A DNA stretch of 18,591 nucleotides from Galactobacter sp. (GTDB taxonomy: Bacteria > Actinomycetota > Actinomycetes > Actinomycetales > Micrococcaceae): NCBI RefSeq assembly GCF_022712295.1, contig NZ_JALAGT010000115.1, positions 1 through 18,591 on the forward strand, given 5' to 3'. Every line of letters starts with the position of its first letter. Positions within the stretch are counted from its first letter, which is position 1. Positions 7,034 through 14,183 of this stretch are shown piece by piece. The position numbers were made by a program, and so were the translations under genes. The notes beneath the pieces are model-generated. The model searched no databases, was not told where the DNA came from, and worked only from the letters and a program-made list of their open reading frames with translations.

Positions 7034-8005
7034 GTGACCCAGCCAAGCGCCGACGCCGTTCGCGACGTCATCATCATCGGTTCAGGACCCGCCGGGTACA
7101 CCGCAGCCATCTACACGGCTCGCGCCAACCTGGCACCGCTCGTCATCGCCGGCTCGGTGGATGCCGGTGGCGAGCTGATGAAGACCACCGAAGTGGAGAA
7201 CTTCCCCGGCTTCCCTGAGGGCATTCAGGGTCCCGACCTGATGACCAATCTGCAGCAGCAGGCCGAGAAGTTCGGCGCAGAGGTGCTCTACGACGACGTC
7301 ACTGCCGTTGACCTGAAGGGTGAGGTGAAGAAGGTCGTCCTCATGGACGGCAGCATCCACCTGGGCAAGACCGTCATCCTTTCGACAGGCTCCGCCTACC
7401 GTGAGCTCGGATTGGACAGCGAACAGCGCCTTTCCGGTCACGGAGTGAGTTGGTGCGCCACCTGCGACGGCTTCTTCTTCCGTGAACAGGAAATCGCCGT
7501 CATCGGTGGCGGCGACTCCGCTATGGAAGAGGCTCTGTTCCTCACCAAGTTCGCGTCCAAGGTCACCGTGGTTCACCGCCGCGACACGCTGCGCGCCTCC
7601 AAGATCATGGCCGACCGTGCACTGGCGCATCCCAAGATCGAGTTCGTCTGGAACAGCGGCGTCGACGAGATCCTCGGCGATGAGAAGGTCACGGGCCTGC
7701 GCCTCAAGGATCTCGTCACGGGCGAGACCCGAGAGCTGAACGTCACCGGCGTGTTCGTTGCCATCGGTAATGATCCTCGCACCGGCCTGATCAAGGACCA
7801 GCTGGACCTGACCGACGACGGCACCATCGCCGTTGACGGCCGCTCCTCGCGCACCAGCATCCCCGGTGTCTTCGCTGCAGGCGACGTCCTGGATCCCACC
7901 TATCGCCAGGCCGTCACGGCTGCCGCCTCCGGCTGCGTGGCCGCCCTGGACGTTGAACACCACCTGGCCAACCTGGAAGCCGCTGTCGAGGCCGTAGGCG
8001 CCTGA
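7034..8005 (+). CDS. trxB: Thioredoxin reductase
   Basis: FAD-dependent cytoplasmic enzyme that passes electrons from NADPH to thioredoxin. The product has 323 residues, the usual size of the low-molecular-weight type. The FAD-binding GSGPAG is at 16-21, the redox-active CATC at 141-144 (WCATCDGFFF), the NADPH-binding GGGDSA at 158-163, and the second FAD motif VFAAGDV near the C terminus. The GTG start at 7034 has AAGG 7 nt upstream (CAAAGG 7021-7026). It is followed 158 nt later by its substrate gene trxA on the same strand. A SigR-like promoter upstream suggests induction by thiol oxidation. Nothing is missing or unusual in the protein. Confidence 0.97.
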   Translation: MTQPSADAVRDVIIIGSGPAGYTAAIYTARANLAPLVIAGSVDAGGELMKTTEVENFPGFPEGIQGPDLMTNLQQQAEKFGAEVLYDDVTAVDLKGEVKKVVLMDGSIHLGKTVILSTGSAYRELGLDSEQRLSGHGVSWCATCDGFFFREQEIAVIGGGDSAMEEALFLTKFASKVTVVHRRDTLRASKIMADRALAHPKIEFVWNSGVDEILGDEKVTGLRLKDLVTGETRELNVTGVFVAIGNDPRTGLIKDQLDLTDDGTIAVDGRSSRTSIPGVFAAGDVLDPTYRQAVTAAASGCVAALDVEHHLANLEAAVEAVGA

Positions 8006-8163
8006 TTCAAAGGACGACACCGGCGATGACCACATGGCGCCACATCGTGGTTCTTGGGGTCGCCTGATCCGACGTCGGCTGTCGACATCGTGGAACCGCA
8101 TACCGAACAACTTTCATCTGGTATCCGCCGGGTACCTGAGCCTGTAGAACAAGGAGTCAACAC

Positions 8164-8487
8164 ATGAGCAACGTAGAAGCAGTCACCGACGCATCCTTCG
8201 ACGCGGACGTCCTTCAGTCGGACAAGCCCGTCATCGTGGAGTTCTGGGCAGAGTGGTGCGGCCCCTGCCGCATGCTGAGCCCGATCCTGGACCAGATCGC
8301 CGACGAGCACGAATCCGTCAAGGTCGTGAAGGTCAACGTGGACGAGAACCAGGGCATCGCCGCCAAGTACGGCATCACCTCCATTCCTGCCGTCTTCGTG
8401 TTCAAGGACGGCGAGAAAGTCGCGACCTCCATCGGCGCCAAGCCCAAGCAGGTCATCGAGAAGGAGTTCGCCGACTACCTCGGCTGA
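8164..8487 (+). CDS. trxA: Thioredoxin
   Basis: Small cytoplasmic disulfide reductase of 107 residues, the standard length. The active site WCGPC is at 31-35 within VEFWAEWCGPCRMLSP, the cis-proline is at 75 (TSIPAVFVF), and the VNVDEN strand precedes it. The ATG follows AAGGAG (8151-8156) at a 7-nt spacing. It lies downstream of trxB on the same strand and is probably co-transcribed, although 158 nt separate them. An intrinsic terminator starts 82 nt after the stop. Confidence 0.97.
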   Translation: MSNVEAVTDASFDADVLQSDKPVIVEFWAEWCGPCRMLSPILDQIADEHESVKVVKVNVDENQGIAAKYGITSIPAVFVFKDGEKVATSIGAKPKQVIEKEFADYLG

Positions 8488-8568
8488 GTCCAACAGCTTT
8501 CCCCATGCCGCGCGAGCGTCACAGACCGCAGCGAGGGGACGCTCACCAGGGGTTCAACGGAATCCCGC

Positions 8569-8602
8569 AGAGCCGCGTTCAGGACATCCTGAGCGCGGCT
8601 CT
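8569..8602 (+). terminator. Intrinsic terminator after trxA
   Basis: A 15-bp stem pairs 8569-8583 with 8588-8602 (AGAGCCGCG... with ...CGCGGCTCT, one G-U pair) around a 4-nt ACAT loop. It is followed by a short T-rich tail (TTGCTTTG). It ends the murJ-to-trxA run. Confidence 0.8.
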
Positions 8603-9055
8603 TGCTTTGCCTAGAGACGGGTAGAGCAAGATTGAATATCAATGGATTCAAGTAGAATTATCTCTTGCAGTCGGTGGCCGGACGACGGTAGGTGCATTGG
8701 CGTGGTTCATGCGAGCGCATGCACTCCGCCACCACAGCGACGCCGTCGAGATGCTCCAGAGCTGCTGGTTCGCGACGGCAAGCTAGGGGAACTAAACGAA
8801 CAAGAGGGTCGTGTTTCACGTGAAACACGACCCTCTCAACTACTCATGCGAGTCCCTTGCTGCCTATCCTTCCGCGGACTCGAACTGAGCGTACGGCAGA
8901 ACCACGAACCACATCCCTGCTCAGCCACACCAGCACTCGTGGTCCGGTGAGGCATGGAAGTATCAACCACAGACAAAACGGGCGCTTCGTAGGATGCAAC
9001 TAAATGCGCCGCTCACTCACAGGCGGGAATCTATAGCGAACGCGTCAACTGCTGG
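8603..9055. other. Convergent intergenic region trxA / parB
   Basis: No convincing gene lies in these roughly 450 bases. They contain an AT-rich patch with the inverted repeat ATTGA-ATA-TCAAT (8631-8643), a CATGCG-AG-CGCATG repeat (8708-8721) and the parS palindrome at 8803-8836. The base composition is poorer in GC than the genes on either side. Confidence 0.5.
8803..8836. promoter_or_regulatory. parS site inside a 34-bp perfect palindrome
   Basis: The 16-bp parS TGTTTCACGTGAAACA (8812-8827) is a perfect match to the ParB-binding consensus. The symmetry extends 9 bp further on each side (AGAGGGTCG and its complement), giving 34 bp of perfect palindrome. In RNA this is a 17-bp stem. On the minus strand it is followed by TTGTTCGTTT, so it may also terminate parB transcripts, which end about 255 nt earlier. 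Confidence 0.9.
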
Positions 9056-9100
9056 CAGGACTACTGTCGACAGGATGACTGCCAATAGGATTACTGCTCC
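9056..9100. repeat. 15-bp tandem triplication over the parB stop codon
   Basis: Three adjacent 15-bp units start at 9056, 9071 and 9086 and share the core [CT]AGGAnnACTG. The third contains the parB stop codon (TTA at 9091-9093 on the plus strand) and the last parB codons. It looks like local slippage at the gene end. Confidence 0.7.
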
Positions 9101-10497
9101 TGGCCGATGAGGTTCATGATGCGGTCCAGATCCTCGACCGAAGCGAATTCGATCTGGACCTTGCCCTTCCGAGCGCCCAACGTGATCTTCACATTGGTGT
9201 CCAGACGATCCTGCAGACTGTTGGCCAGATGATCCAGGCGCTCATGGCGTTGAGGCTCCTGCCGCCTCCGCCCCTTGGTCTGAGGCTTCTCGCCACGTAA
9301 CAGGGAGGCTGCCTCTTCCGTCGCTCTCACGGACAGGCCCTCGTTCACCACCCGCTGCGCAAGCTTCTCGAGGGACTCTGGGTCCTCCACGGTGAGCAGT
9401 GCGCGGGCATGACCGGCCGAGAGGACTCCCGCAGCCACGCGACGTTGAACAAGTGCCGGCAAACGTAGTAGACGGATCGTGTTGCTGATCTGAGGCCGAC
9501 TACGGCCGATCCGGGCAGACAACTCATCCTGCGTACACGCGAACTCATCCATGAGCTGTTGATATGCAGCCGCTTCCTCAAGCGGATTGAGTTGAGACCG
9601 ATGAAGGTTCTCCAGCAGCGCATCCCTGAGGAGATCGCCGTCTTCCGTCTCACGAATGATCGCCGGAATCCGGCTTAGACCTGCGGCCTGAGTGGCCCTC
9701 CAGCGCCGCTCTCCCATGACCAACTCATACTTGGGGCCGTCTGCCTCGTGCGATGTCCTGACCACGATGGGCTGGAGCAGACCCACCTCCTTGATGGAGG
9801 TGACAAGCTCATCGAGCTCATCTTCATCGAACACCTGGCGAGGCTGCTTCCGATTGGGATGGATCTGATCCGTCTCGATCTCAGCGAAGGTCGTCCCAGG
9901 AACGGCTACCAGGCCGTCAGGAGAAGCGACGTTCCCGTCCACATCAACTGATATCGACGGAGTTTGTGCAGATGTAGAGGATGGAGCTGAAGCCGAGGTG
10001 ACTGCAGAGGCTGCCGACCGGGCACGTGCCGAAGCACCAAGTACATCTGGGACGGATCTACGATGAACCTGCTCGTTCCGCTTCGTTTTCGTGTCAGCAG
10101 AGTTCGATTTGTTTGCGATGCGGTCGTCTGCGGGAACCGTAGAGGTAAAGAACATATCGGATGGCCGGGAGCGCCTGGCCGGCGCGGCCGCCTCAGGCTG
10201 CTTGGTGCGCGAGGATTCCGTGGGGCTACTCGGATCGCTGGCTGATGCCGCGCTGACGGACTTCCTGGCCGTACTGGCGCGCTTCTTCGTTGCGGGCTTA
10301 GAAGAGGTCTTCGTGGCCTTATCAGGGCCCTCAGAGGCCTTCTGTGGCTCTTGCGGAGTACTGGCTGCCTTCCGCTGAGTTCTGGGCACCGACGTCGCCG
10401 GATCCTTGGGCTCTGCAGCGGCTTCTGGAGCATCGACGGGTCCGCTCGCTATGAGCGCACCCAATCCCCTGCCAAGCCCTCGACGTTTCTCTGCCAT
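9091..10497 (-). CDS. parB: Chromosome partitioning protein ParB
   Basis: Binds parS, loads and slides as a CTP-dependent clamp, and recruits ParA and SMC for origin segregation. From the ATG at 10497 (GAAGGG about 6 nt upstream) it has 468 residues. The N-terminal ParA-contacting peptide is MAEKRRGLGRGLGALI (1-16). A very long low-complexity Ala/Ser/Pro/Lys linker (about 17-200) follows. The CTP-binding domain has HPNRKQPRQVF (213-223), GERRWRA (262-268) and ENLHRSQLNPLEEA (296-309). The helix-turn-helix is at about 320-346 and the C-terminal dimer domain about 418-468. An upstream in-frame ATG at 10533 also has a possible ribosome-binding site, but the conserved N terminus argues for 10497. 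Unusually, parB is not next to parA; the 2.6-kb parS island lies between them. Confidence 0.96.
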   Translation of the reverse strand: MAEKRRGLGRGLGALIASGPVDAPEAAAEPKDPATSVPRTQRKAASTPQEPQKASEGPDKATKTSSKPATKKRASTARKSVSAASASDPSSPTESSRTKQPEAAAPARRSRPSDMFFTSTVPADDRIANKSNSADTKTKRNEQVHRRSVPDVLGASARARSAASAVTSASAPSSTSAQTPSISVDVDGNVASPDGLVAVPGTTFAEIETDQIHPNRKQPRQVFDEDELDELVTSIKEVGLLQPIVVRTSHEADGPKYELVMGERRWRATQAAGLSRIPAIIRETEDGDLLRDALLENLHRSQLNPLEEAAAYQQLMDEFACTQDELSARIGRSRPQISNTIRLLRLPALVQRRVAAGVLSAGHARALLTVEDPESLEKLAQRVVNEGLSVRATEEAASLLRGEKPQTKGRRRQEPQRHERLDHLANSLQDRLDTNVKITLGARKGKVQIEFASVEDLDRIMNLIGQEQ

Positions 10498-10589
10498 GTG
10501 AACCCTTCCCCAGTGTTCGTCTACTAGGTCCATCGTAGTCGCCTTCAGCCTCAGTCATCACCTCCTACCTACCAGAGTTGGCAGGCCCT

Positions 10590-10605
10590 TGTTTCACGTG
10601 AAACC
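10590..10605. promoter_or_regulatory. parS site 1 of the island (one mismatch)
   Basis: TGTTTCACGTGAAACC matches the parS consensus except for the last base. It lies 93 bp upstream of the parB start, so bound ParB could also repress its own gene. Confidence 0.9.
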
Positions 10606-10680
10606 GAGCCGTAGGACCGATAACGAGAGAGTTTTTTGGCGCGGCAGACGATCCCGTCCTCACCGATCGGGTATGCCCGT

Positions 10681-10696
10681 TGTTTCACGTGAAACA
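10681..10696. promoter_or_regulatory. parS site 2 of the island (perfect)
   Basis: TGTTTCACGTGAAACA is a perfect 16-bp parS palindrome. It lies in the second unit of the 90-bp repeat array. Confidence 0.95.
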
Positions 10697-10769
10697 GGCC
10701 GGGAAGCCCAACCACATGCGTGTAACTTCCGTGCCAGACGATCCCGTTCTGAACGGACTGATAAACCCG

Positions 10770-10785
10770 CGTTTCACGTGAAACG
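10770..10785. promoter_or_regulatory. parS site 3 of the island
   Basis: CGTTTCACGTGAAACG keeps the 14-bp core GTTTCACGTGAAAC. Both outer bases are changed symmetrically (T/A to C/G), so the site is still a perfect palindrome. Confidence 0.88.
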
Positions 10786-10858
10786 GGCCCGGAAGCTCAA
10801 CAAGGTTCCAGGTTCTGTTGCGGCCAGCGGTTACGTCCCCAGCCTTAGGCATGAAGCT

Positions 10859-10874
10859 CGTTTCACGTGAAACA
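10859..10874. promoter_or_regulatory. parS site 4 of the island
   Basis: CGTTTCACGTGAAACA has one outer mismatch to the consensus. It ends the evenly spaced group of four; the next site is about 600 bp away. Confidence 0.9.
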
Positions 10875-11455
10875 TACCCAGGTCGCGCTTCTGTAGGTAT
10901 CTTCAGCCACCCTAAGTTGCAGGGATCAGGCAGGCTTGCGTCGGTGTCGTAATCTTCCCATGGAACATGCCGGCGCTCCAGGCCTTGACTCGGACCCTGA
11001 CGCCACGGACGGCGCCACCGATACAGCCGTTGTTCGGAGCGTCTGAACGCGCTCGACCTGACCAAACGAAATCCTGTCGAAGTGGTAGCCCTATGCACTG
11101 CACCCCTATACCACCTGCTCCACCCAGTTCTAGGCACTACAGCCCTAGTTCTAGACACCGGAGCACCGAGCGCACCCCAGCTCGGTACCGGCCCCATGGG
11201 AAGCCTGCACCCTTCCTCCCATCGGCCGAACGAGATCCTCTTCTGCTCAGGCCCGGTTCCACCATCCGATCGGTGAGCGTGGCTGTTGAAGGCCAGCCGT
11301 CCCCGATGATGATGCCGACGCCGAAGCCGATGAAATGCTCCAAGGGGACTAACCAAGGCATGCCGATGAGCACCTCGGCATGTGAGGCTGCCACGGATGG
11401 TGTTCCATTATCAGGGCGAAGCGCTGCAACTACCTGTGTCCTAGGCGATGACCAC

Positions 11456-11471
11456 TGTTCCACGTGAAACA
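11456..11471. promoter_or_regulatory. parS site 5 of the island
   Basis: TGTTCCACGTGAAACA fits the general consensus TGTTNCACGTGAAACA exactly. It is the first of the second, irregularly spaced group. Confidence 0.92.
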
Positions 11472-11630
11472 TCGATGTCTGGCACACCGCGTTTCACCGC
11501 CAAGCGTTCGGCCGCGAAGCTTTGCTTCTCATCTGCGCCTCTGGTGCCACGTGAAGCCTCTACCGCTGACTAGCCGCAGATTCGTCGAAGCAAACACGTG
11601 CCGTCTTGACGGCTTGTGGTCCCCAAGCCA

Positions 11631-11646
11631 TGTTTCACGTGAAACG
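11631..11646. promoter_or_regulatory. parS site 6 of the island
   Basis: TGTTTCACGTGAAACG has a single outer mismatch. A degenerate relative (GGTGCCACGTGAAGCC, 11543-11558) lies upstream and was not counted. Confidence 0.9.
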
Positions 11647-11705
11647 GCAGGGCCAAGTCGACTTCCCGGCTCCATCAGTGCCGGCCGTCAGATCCATCGC
11701 CGTGG

Positions 11706-11721
11706 CGTTCCACGTGAAACG
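11706..11721. promoter_or_regulatory. parS site 7 of the island (variant)
   Basis: CGTTCCACGTGAAACG keeps the CACGTGAAAC half. Both outer bases differ and the tolerated fifth position is C. Confidence 0.75.
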
Positions 11722-11826
11722 AACTGATCAGCCGAAACCCGCCTGGCACGGTTCTCAGCTGGTGGCTTTGACGTGTTCCTCCCGGTCGCGCTCCAGAACG
11801 CGGTCCAACCGAAGATTCCGTACGAA

Positions 11827-11842
11827 TGTTTCACGTGGAACG
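11827..11842. promoter_or_regulatory. parS site 8 of the island (variant)
   Basis: TGTTTCACGTGGAACG keeps TGTTTCACGTG, with C at the tolerated position when read on the other strand and one outer mismatch. It lies just before the DnaA-box-like cluster. Confidence 0.75.
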
Positions 11843-11881
11843 TGGCGTGGATCAGCAGATCTGACGACCACCGGAATGGAA

Positions 11882-12009
11882 CTATCCACAAGTGACAGAT
11901 CGATGTCCACAGTTCATCCTCCAGACCAGATCTCCGAAATCCCGCGGAAACTCAACGTTCTTGGGGTACTTCAGCCATGATATCCACACAGTGTCCCCAC
12001 TTATCCACA
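11882..12009. promoter_or_regulatory. DnaA-box-like cluster outside the main origin
   Basis: A perfect DnaA box TTATCCACA is at 12001-12009. One-mismatch boxes are at 11882-11890 (CTATCCACA) and 11980-11988 (ATATCCACA), and a weaker ATGTCCACA is at 11903-11911. All are in the same orientation within 128 bp. This density is unlike the rest of the window apart from the rpmH-dnaA region. DnaA binding is inferred from sequence match only. Confidence 0.55.
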
Positions 12010-12528
12010 AGTGGACCAAAAGTTGTGAACAGGGCCTGGTGACAACCCTTGAGACGCGCCACGGACCGTCGTCGGCTCGAAAACGAGGGCTTCAGAGGGG
12101 CGGACCGGGAGTCGGCGCGGAGCTCCTGAGGACAACAGCTTCTGCAGTCGGTGTTATGGACAGACAACGCACGGGCCGAGTCGATATCAGCGATGCGGCG
12201 ACAGGGAACTAACACCACCTGCTCCGCTACACACAGACCAGCATCTAGCAGCTGACAGCGGCGACTTGCACCAAGCCAGGCCGCAGAAACCAGGGCCAGC
12301 GTACGAGTCAGCGGATTTGAAGCGAACACGGCCAACACGACGCTGGGACCGACGCTTGTCCTAGGCCTTCACATCACGCCCTACGCGGCCGTAGACGTCT
12401 CATGTGCGGCACCCGAAGCTCCAGAGAGGTCGACGATTCTTGCGGTCCGGGATGGGCTTCGGATGCGCCCACTCCTGCATCGTTCAGCAACGGGCCATCA
12501 TTGGGGTAGCTCAAGCAGCCCCAGCCAG

Positions 12529-12612
12529 GGCCGGGCAGCCAGGGCCGGGCAGCCACGGCCGGGCAGCCACGGCCGGGCAGCAAGGGTCCGGCAGCAAGGG
12601 TCCGGCAACAAG
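12529..12612. repeat. 14-bp minisatellite, six units
   Basis: Six head-to-tail units of 14 bp (GGCCGGGCAGCCAG and variants such as GGTCCGGCAGCAAG) run without gaps. Variants are ordered along the array, as expected for stepwise slippage. The unit length is not a multiple of three, so the array does not encode a peptide repeat. Confidence 0.9.
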
Positions 12613-13057
12613 GGCTGGGGAATCCCCTCGTTTGAGCGATGGGACCTCGGAGCACCGTCTCCGAGCTGGGGTACCCACTAATTCGAAGCCACGGCATGAG
12701 CACGGAAGATCGACGGAAAGAGCGGTTGAGGCAAGAAGTCTTTCGAGCCATGGGTCAGTCAAGCACAAGATGTGTGCAGGATGGAGAGACAGACCCGATG
12801 CCTTCTTCTCCGCGAAACCCCCAGCGCCGACCAACTTGCTTAGGGCTTCTGACACCTCACTCGCCAATAGGCGCCGCCGTAATGACGGATTCGGGGCCTT
12901 TTGCCCCTACCCCAGGTCAGGTCAACTTCTTCAAGTTCCCAGAAGGCCTTCCAGCGATGAGTCGGAGGAATTTAAACTTGAATCCCTTGATCTAGAAGGT
13001 TGTGGCTGTTTGCGCGCCGATCTTGCTGCATGCGCAGTGACGAGCATCCTGTTCAGG

Positions 13058-13091
13058 GTCCGTGAAAACTTTCAGTCCGTGAAAATCTTCA
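13058..13091. repeat. 17-bp tandem duplication near parA 3' end
   Basis: GTCCGTGAAAACTTTCA (13058-13074) is followed directly by GTCCGTGAAAATCTTCA (13075-13091), with 15 of 17 bases identical. It lies 18 bp past the parA stop codon. It may be a short iteron-like element or slippage. Confidence 0.75.
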
Positions 13092-13109
13092 ACGGGACGA
13101 CGTGCGGCC

Positions 13110-13973
13110 TCAGACCGAGGTCTTGGCTGCGATCTCTTCGGCGGCAGCTAGATAAGCCAGCGCGCCGGTCGACGAGGCGTCGTAGGTGATGACCGATTGC
13201 TGATACGACGGCGCTTCAGAAACGCGAACGCTGCGCGGGATGACCGAGTGCAGCACTTGTTCGGGGAAGTGCTCACGCACCTCTTCCGCAACCTGTGCCG
13301 CAAGGTTGGTTCGGCCGTCGTACATGGTCAACAAGATGGTGGAGACCACGAGCTCCGAGTTCAGGTGCTTCTGAATCATCTGGATGTTGTTCAGAAGCTG
13401 ACTCAAACCTTCGAGCGCGTAGTACTCGCACTGGATCGGGATCAGTACCTCTCGGGCAGCTACGAATGCATTCACCGTCAGCAGCCCGAGCGAGGGCGGG
13501 CAATCGATGAATACGAAATCCAGGCGTGGAAGGCCCTCCTCCGCACGATACTTCTCGTAGGCGGCAACGGCCCTGTTCATCCTCTGTTCCCTCGCGACCA
13601 AAGCCACCAGTTCGACCTCAGCCCCAGCCAGGTCGATGGTGGCAGGAGCCACCAAGAGGTTGTCGATATCGGGGCACGGCAGGATCACTGACTCGAGTGG
13701 GAGGTCGTTGATCAGCACGTCGTAGACGGAGTCGATGCCGGCATGATGATCGATCCCCAGAGCTGTCGAAGCGTTTCCCTGCGGGTCGATGTCGATGACC
13801 AAGACCTGATAACCGGCTGCAGCGAGCGCGGCAGCCAGATTGACCGTGGTGGTGGTCTTGCCGACCCCACCCTTCTGGTTGCTGACAGTCAGGTAACGAG
13901 TCTGCGGCTGAGTCAGGTGAGGGATGGTTGCTGTCACCGTTTCAGCGGTGCGCTTGGCGCTGTGCTGGTTCAT
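13110..13973 (-). CDS. parA: Chromosome partitioning ATPase ParA
   Basis: Walker-type ATPase that binds DNA non-specifically and pulls ParB-parS complexes apart, segregating new origins. The product has 287 residues. The deviant Walker A KGGVGKTT is at 34-41, with the signature lysine present. Walker A' DIDPQGN is at 61-67 and Walker B FIDCPPSLG at 155-163. The ATG at 13973 follows GAAGGA at about 5 nt. A tail of about 25 residues precedes the ATPase core, as is common in actinobacteria. It lies 210 nt downstream of rsmG on the same strand. A TAGACT element (14079-14074) could be the -10 of its own promoter, but no clear -35 is visible. parB does not follow directly as expected. Confidence 0.96.
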   Translation of the reverse strand: MNQHSAKRTAETVTATIPHLTQPQTRYLTVSNQKGGVGKTTTTVNLAAALAAAGYQVLVIDIDPQGNASTALGIDHHAGIDSVYDVLINDLPLESVILPCPDIDNLLVAPATIDLAGAEVELVALVAREQRMNRAVAAYEKYRAEEGLPRLDFVFIDCPPSLGLLTVNAFVAAREVLIPIQCEYYALEGLSQLLNNIQMIQKHLNSELVVSTILLTMYDGRTNLAAQVAEEVREHFPEQVLHSVIPRSVRVSEAPSYQQSVITYDASSTGALAYLAAAEEIAAKTSV

Positions 13974-14158
13974 GCCATCCTTCGTTGGGTTTGAGGGTTG
14001 GGTACGTGGCGCTGCAAAGTCCTATCGGACCGCGAGGACCGATCACCTCGCGGCAGGAAACCCGCGTATCTCGAGTCTATCCCCCGCAGCCGTCAGCTTG
14101 CTCGAGCCCATCAAGAACGAGCCCGAGCGCAAGGTTCAAGAACACGCGAAGGGGTAGG

Positions 14159-14172
14159 GGTGTTGCAACACC
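14159..14172. promoter_or_regulatory. 14-bp palindrome between rsmG and parA
   Basis: GGTGTTGCAACACC is a perfect palindrome 11 nt past the rsmG stop codon and upstream of parA. It could be an operator for parA or a weak terminator stem; no T-tract follows on the minus strand. Confidence 0.35.
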
Positions 14173-14183
14173 GCAGGGATCGA

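Larger units (their letters stand above)
10590..10874. repeat. Diverged ~90-bp tandem repeats, each starting with parS
   Basis: Four parS sites start at 10590, 10681, 10770 and 10859, that is 91, 89 and 89 bp apart. The DNA between them is also related. The block CAGACGATCCCGTCCT (10645-10660) recurs at 10735-10750 with 15 of 16 bases identical. GGCCGGGAAGCCCAAC (10697-10712) recurs at 10786-10801 with 14 of 16. The array therefore arose by tandem duplication of a parS-bearing unit. Confidence 0.75.
10498..13109. other. Gene-poor parS island between parB and parA
   Basis: These 2.6 kb have no ORF with a recognisable product, a convincing ribosome-binding site or consistent codon use. GC content appears lower than in the flanking genes. 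Structured elements fill much of it: eight parS or near-parS sites, DnaA-box-like sequences, a 14-bp minisatellite and a 17-bp duplication. In most bacteria parA and parB touch or overlap, so the region is likely an expansion of a centromere locus, possibly with decayed gene remnants. The parB promoter must lie in its left end. Confidence 0.8.

Noticed and set aside
8026..8067. 13-codon ORF (MTTWRHIVVLGVA) between trxB and trxA
   Set aside because: It has AAAGGA upstream but an 11-nt spacing and no regulatory structure beside it; likely chance.
8841..8960. Minus-strand GTTCGAGTCC resembling a tRNA T-loop
   Set aside because: The flanking bases do not form a T-stem and no acceptor or anticodon arm can be drawn.
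10331..10561. 76-codon minus-strand frame overlapping the start of parB
   Set aside because: It has a strong ribosome-binding site but its sequence is a frame shadow of parB with no recognisable protein; kept only as a translation oddity in the findings.
10590..10874. Regularly spaced short repeats resembling a CRISPR array
   Set aside because: The repeats are the 14-16 bp parS palindrome with spacers of about 75 bp that are themselves related; there are no cas genes and the geometry is wrong.
11137..11487. Minus-strand frame with a hydrophobic stretch (VLIGMPWLVPLEHFIGFGVG) in the parS island
   Set aside because: No ribosome-binding site, and the frame starts inside a parS site and overlaps longer competing frames. 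It might be a relic of a membrane protein gene, but the support is too weak.
11543..11558. Further possible parS (GGTGCCACGTGAAGCC)
   Set aside because: It keeps the CACGTGAA centre but has too many changes from the consensus to count as a site; possibly decayed.
12404..13189. Long plus-strand open frame (261 codons) across the minisatellite and into parA
   Set aside because: It runs through a 14-bp repeat and antisense into parA, with no recognisable domain and poor codon pattern; it is open by composition.
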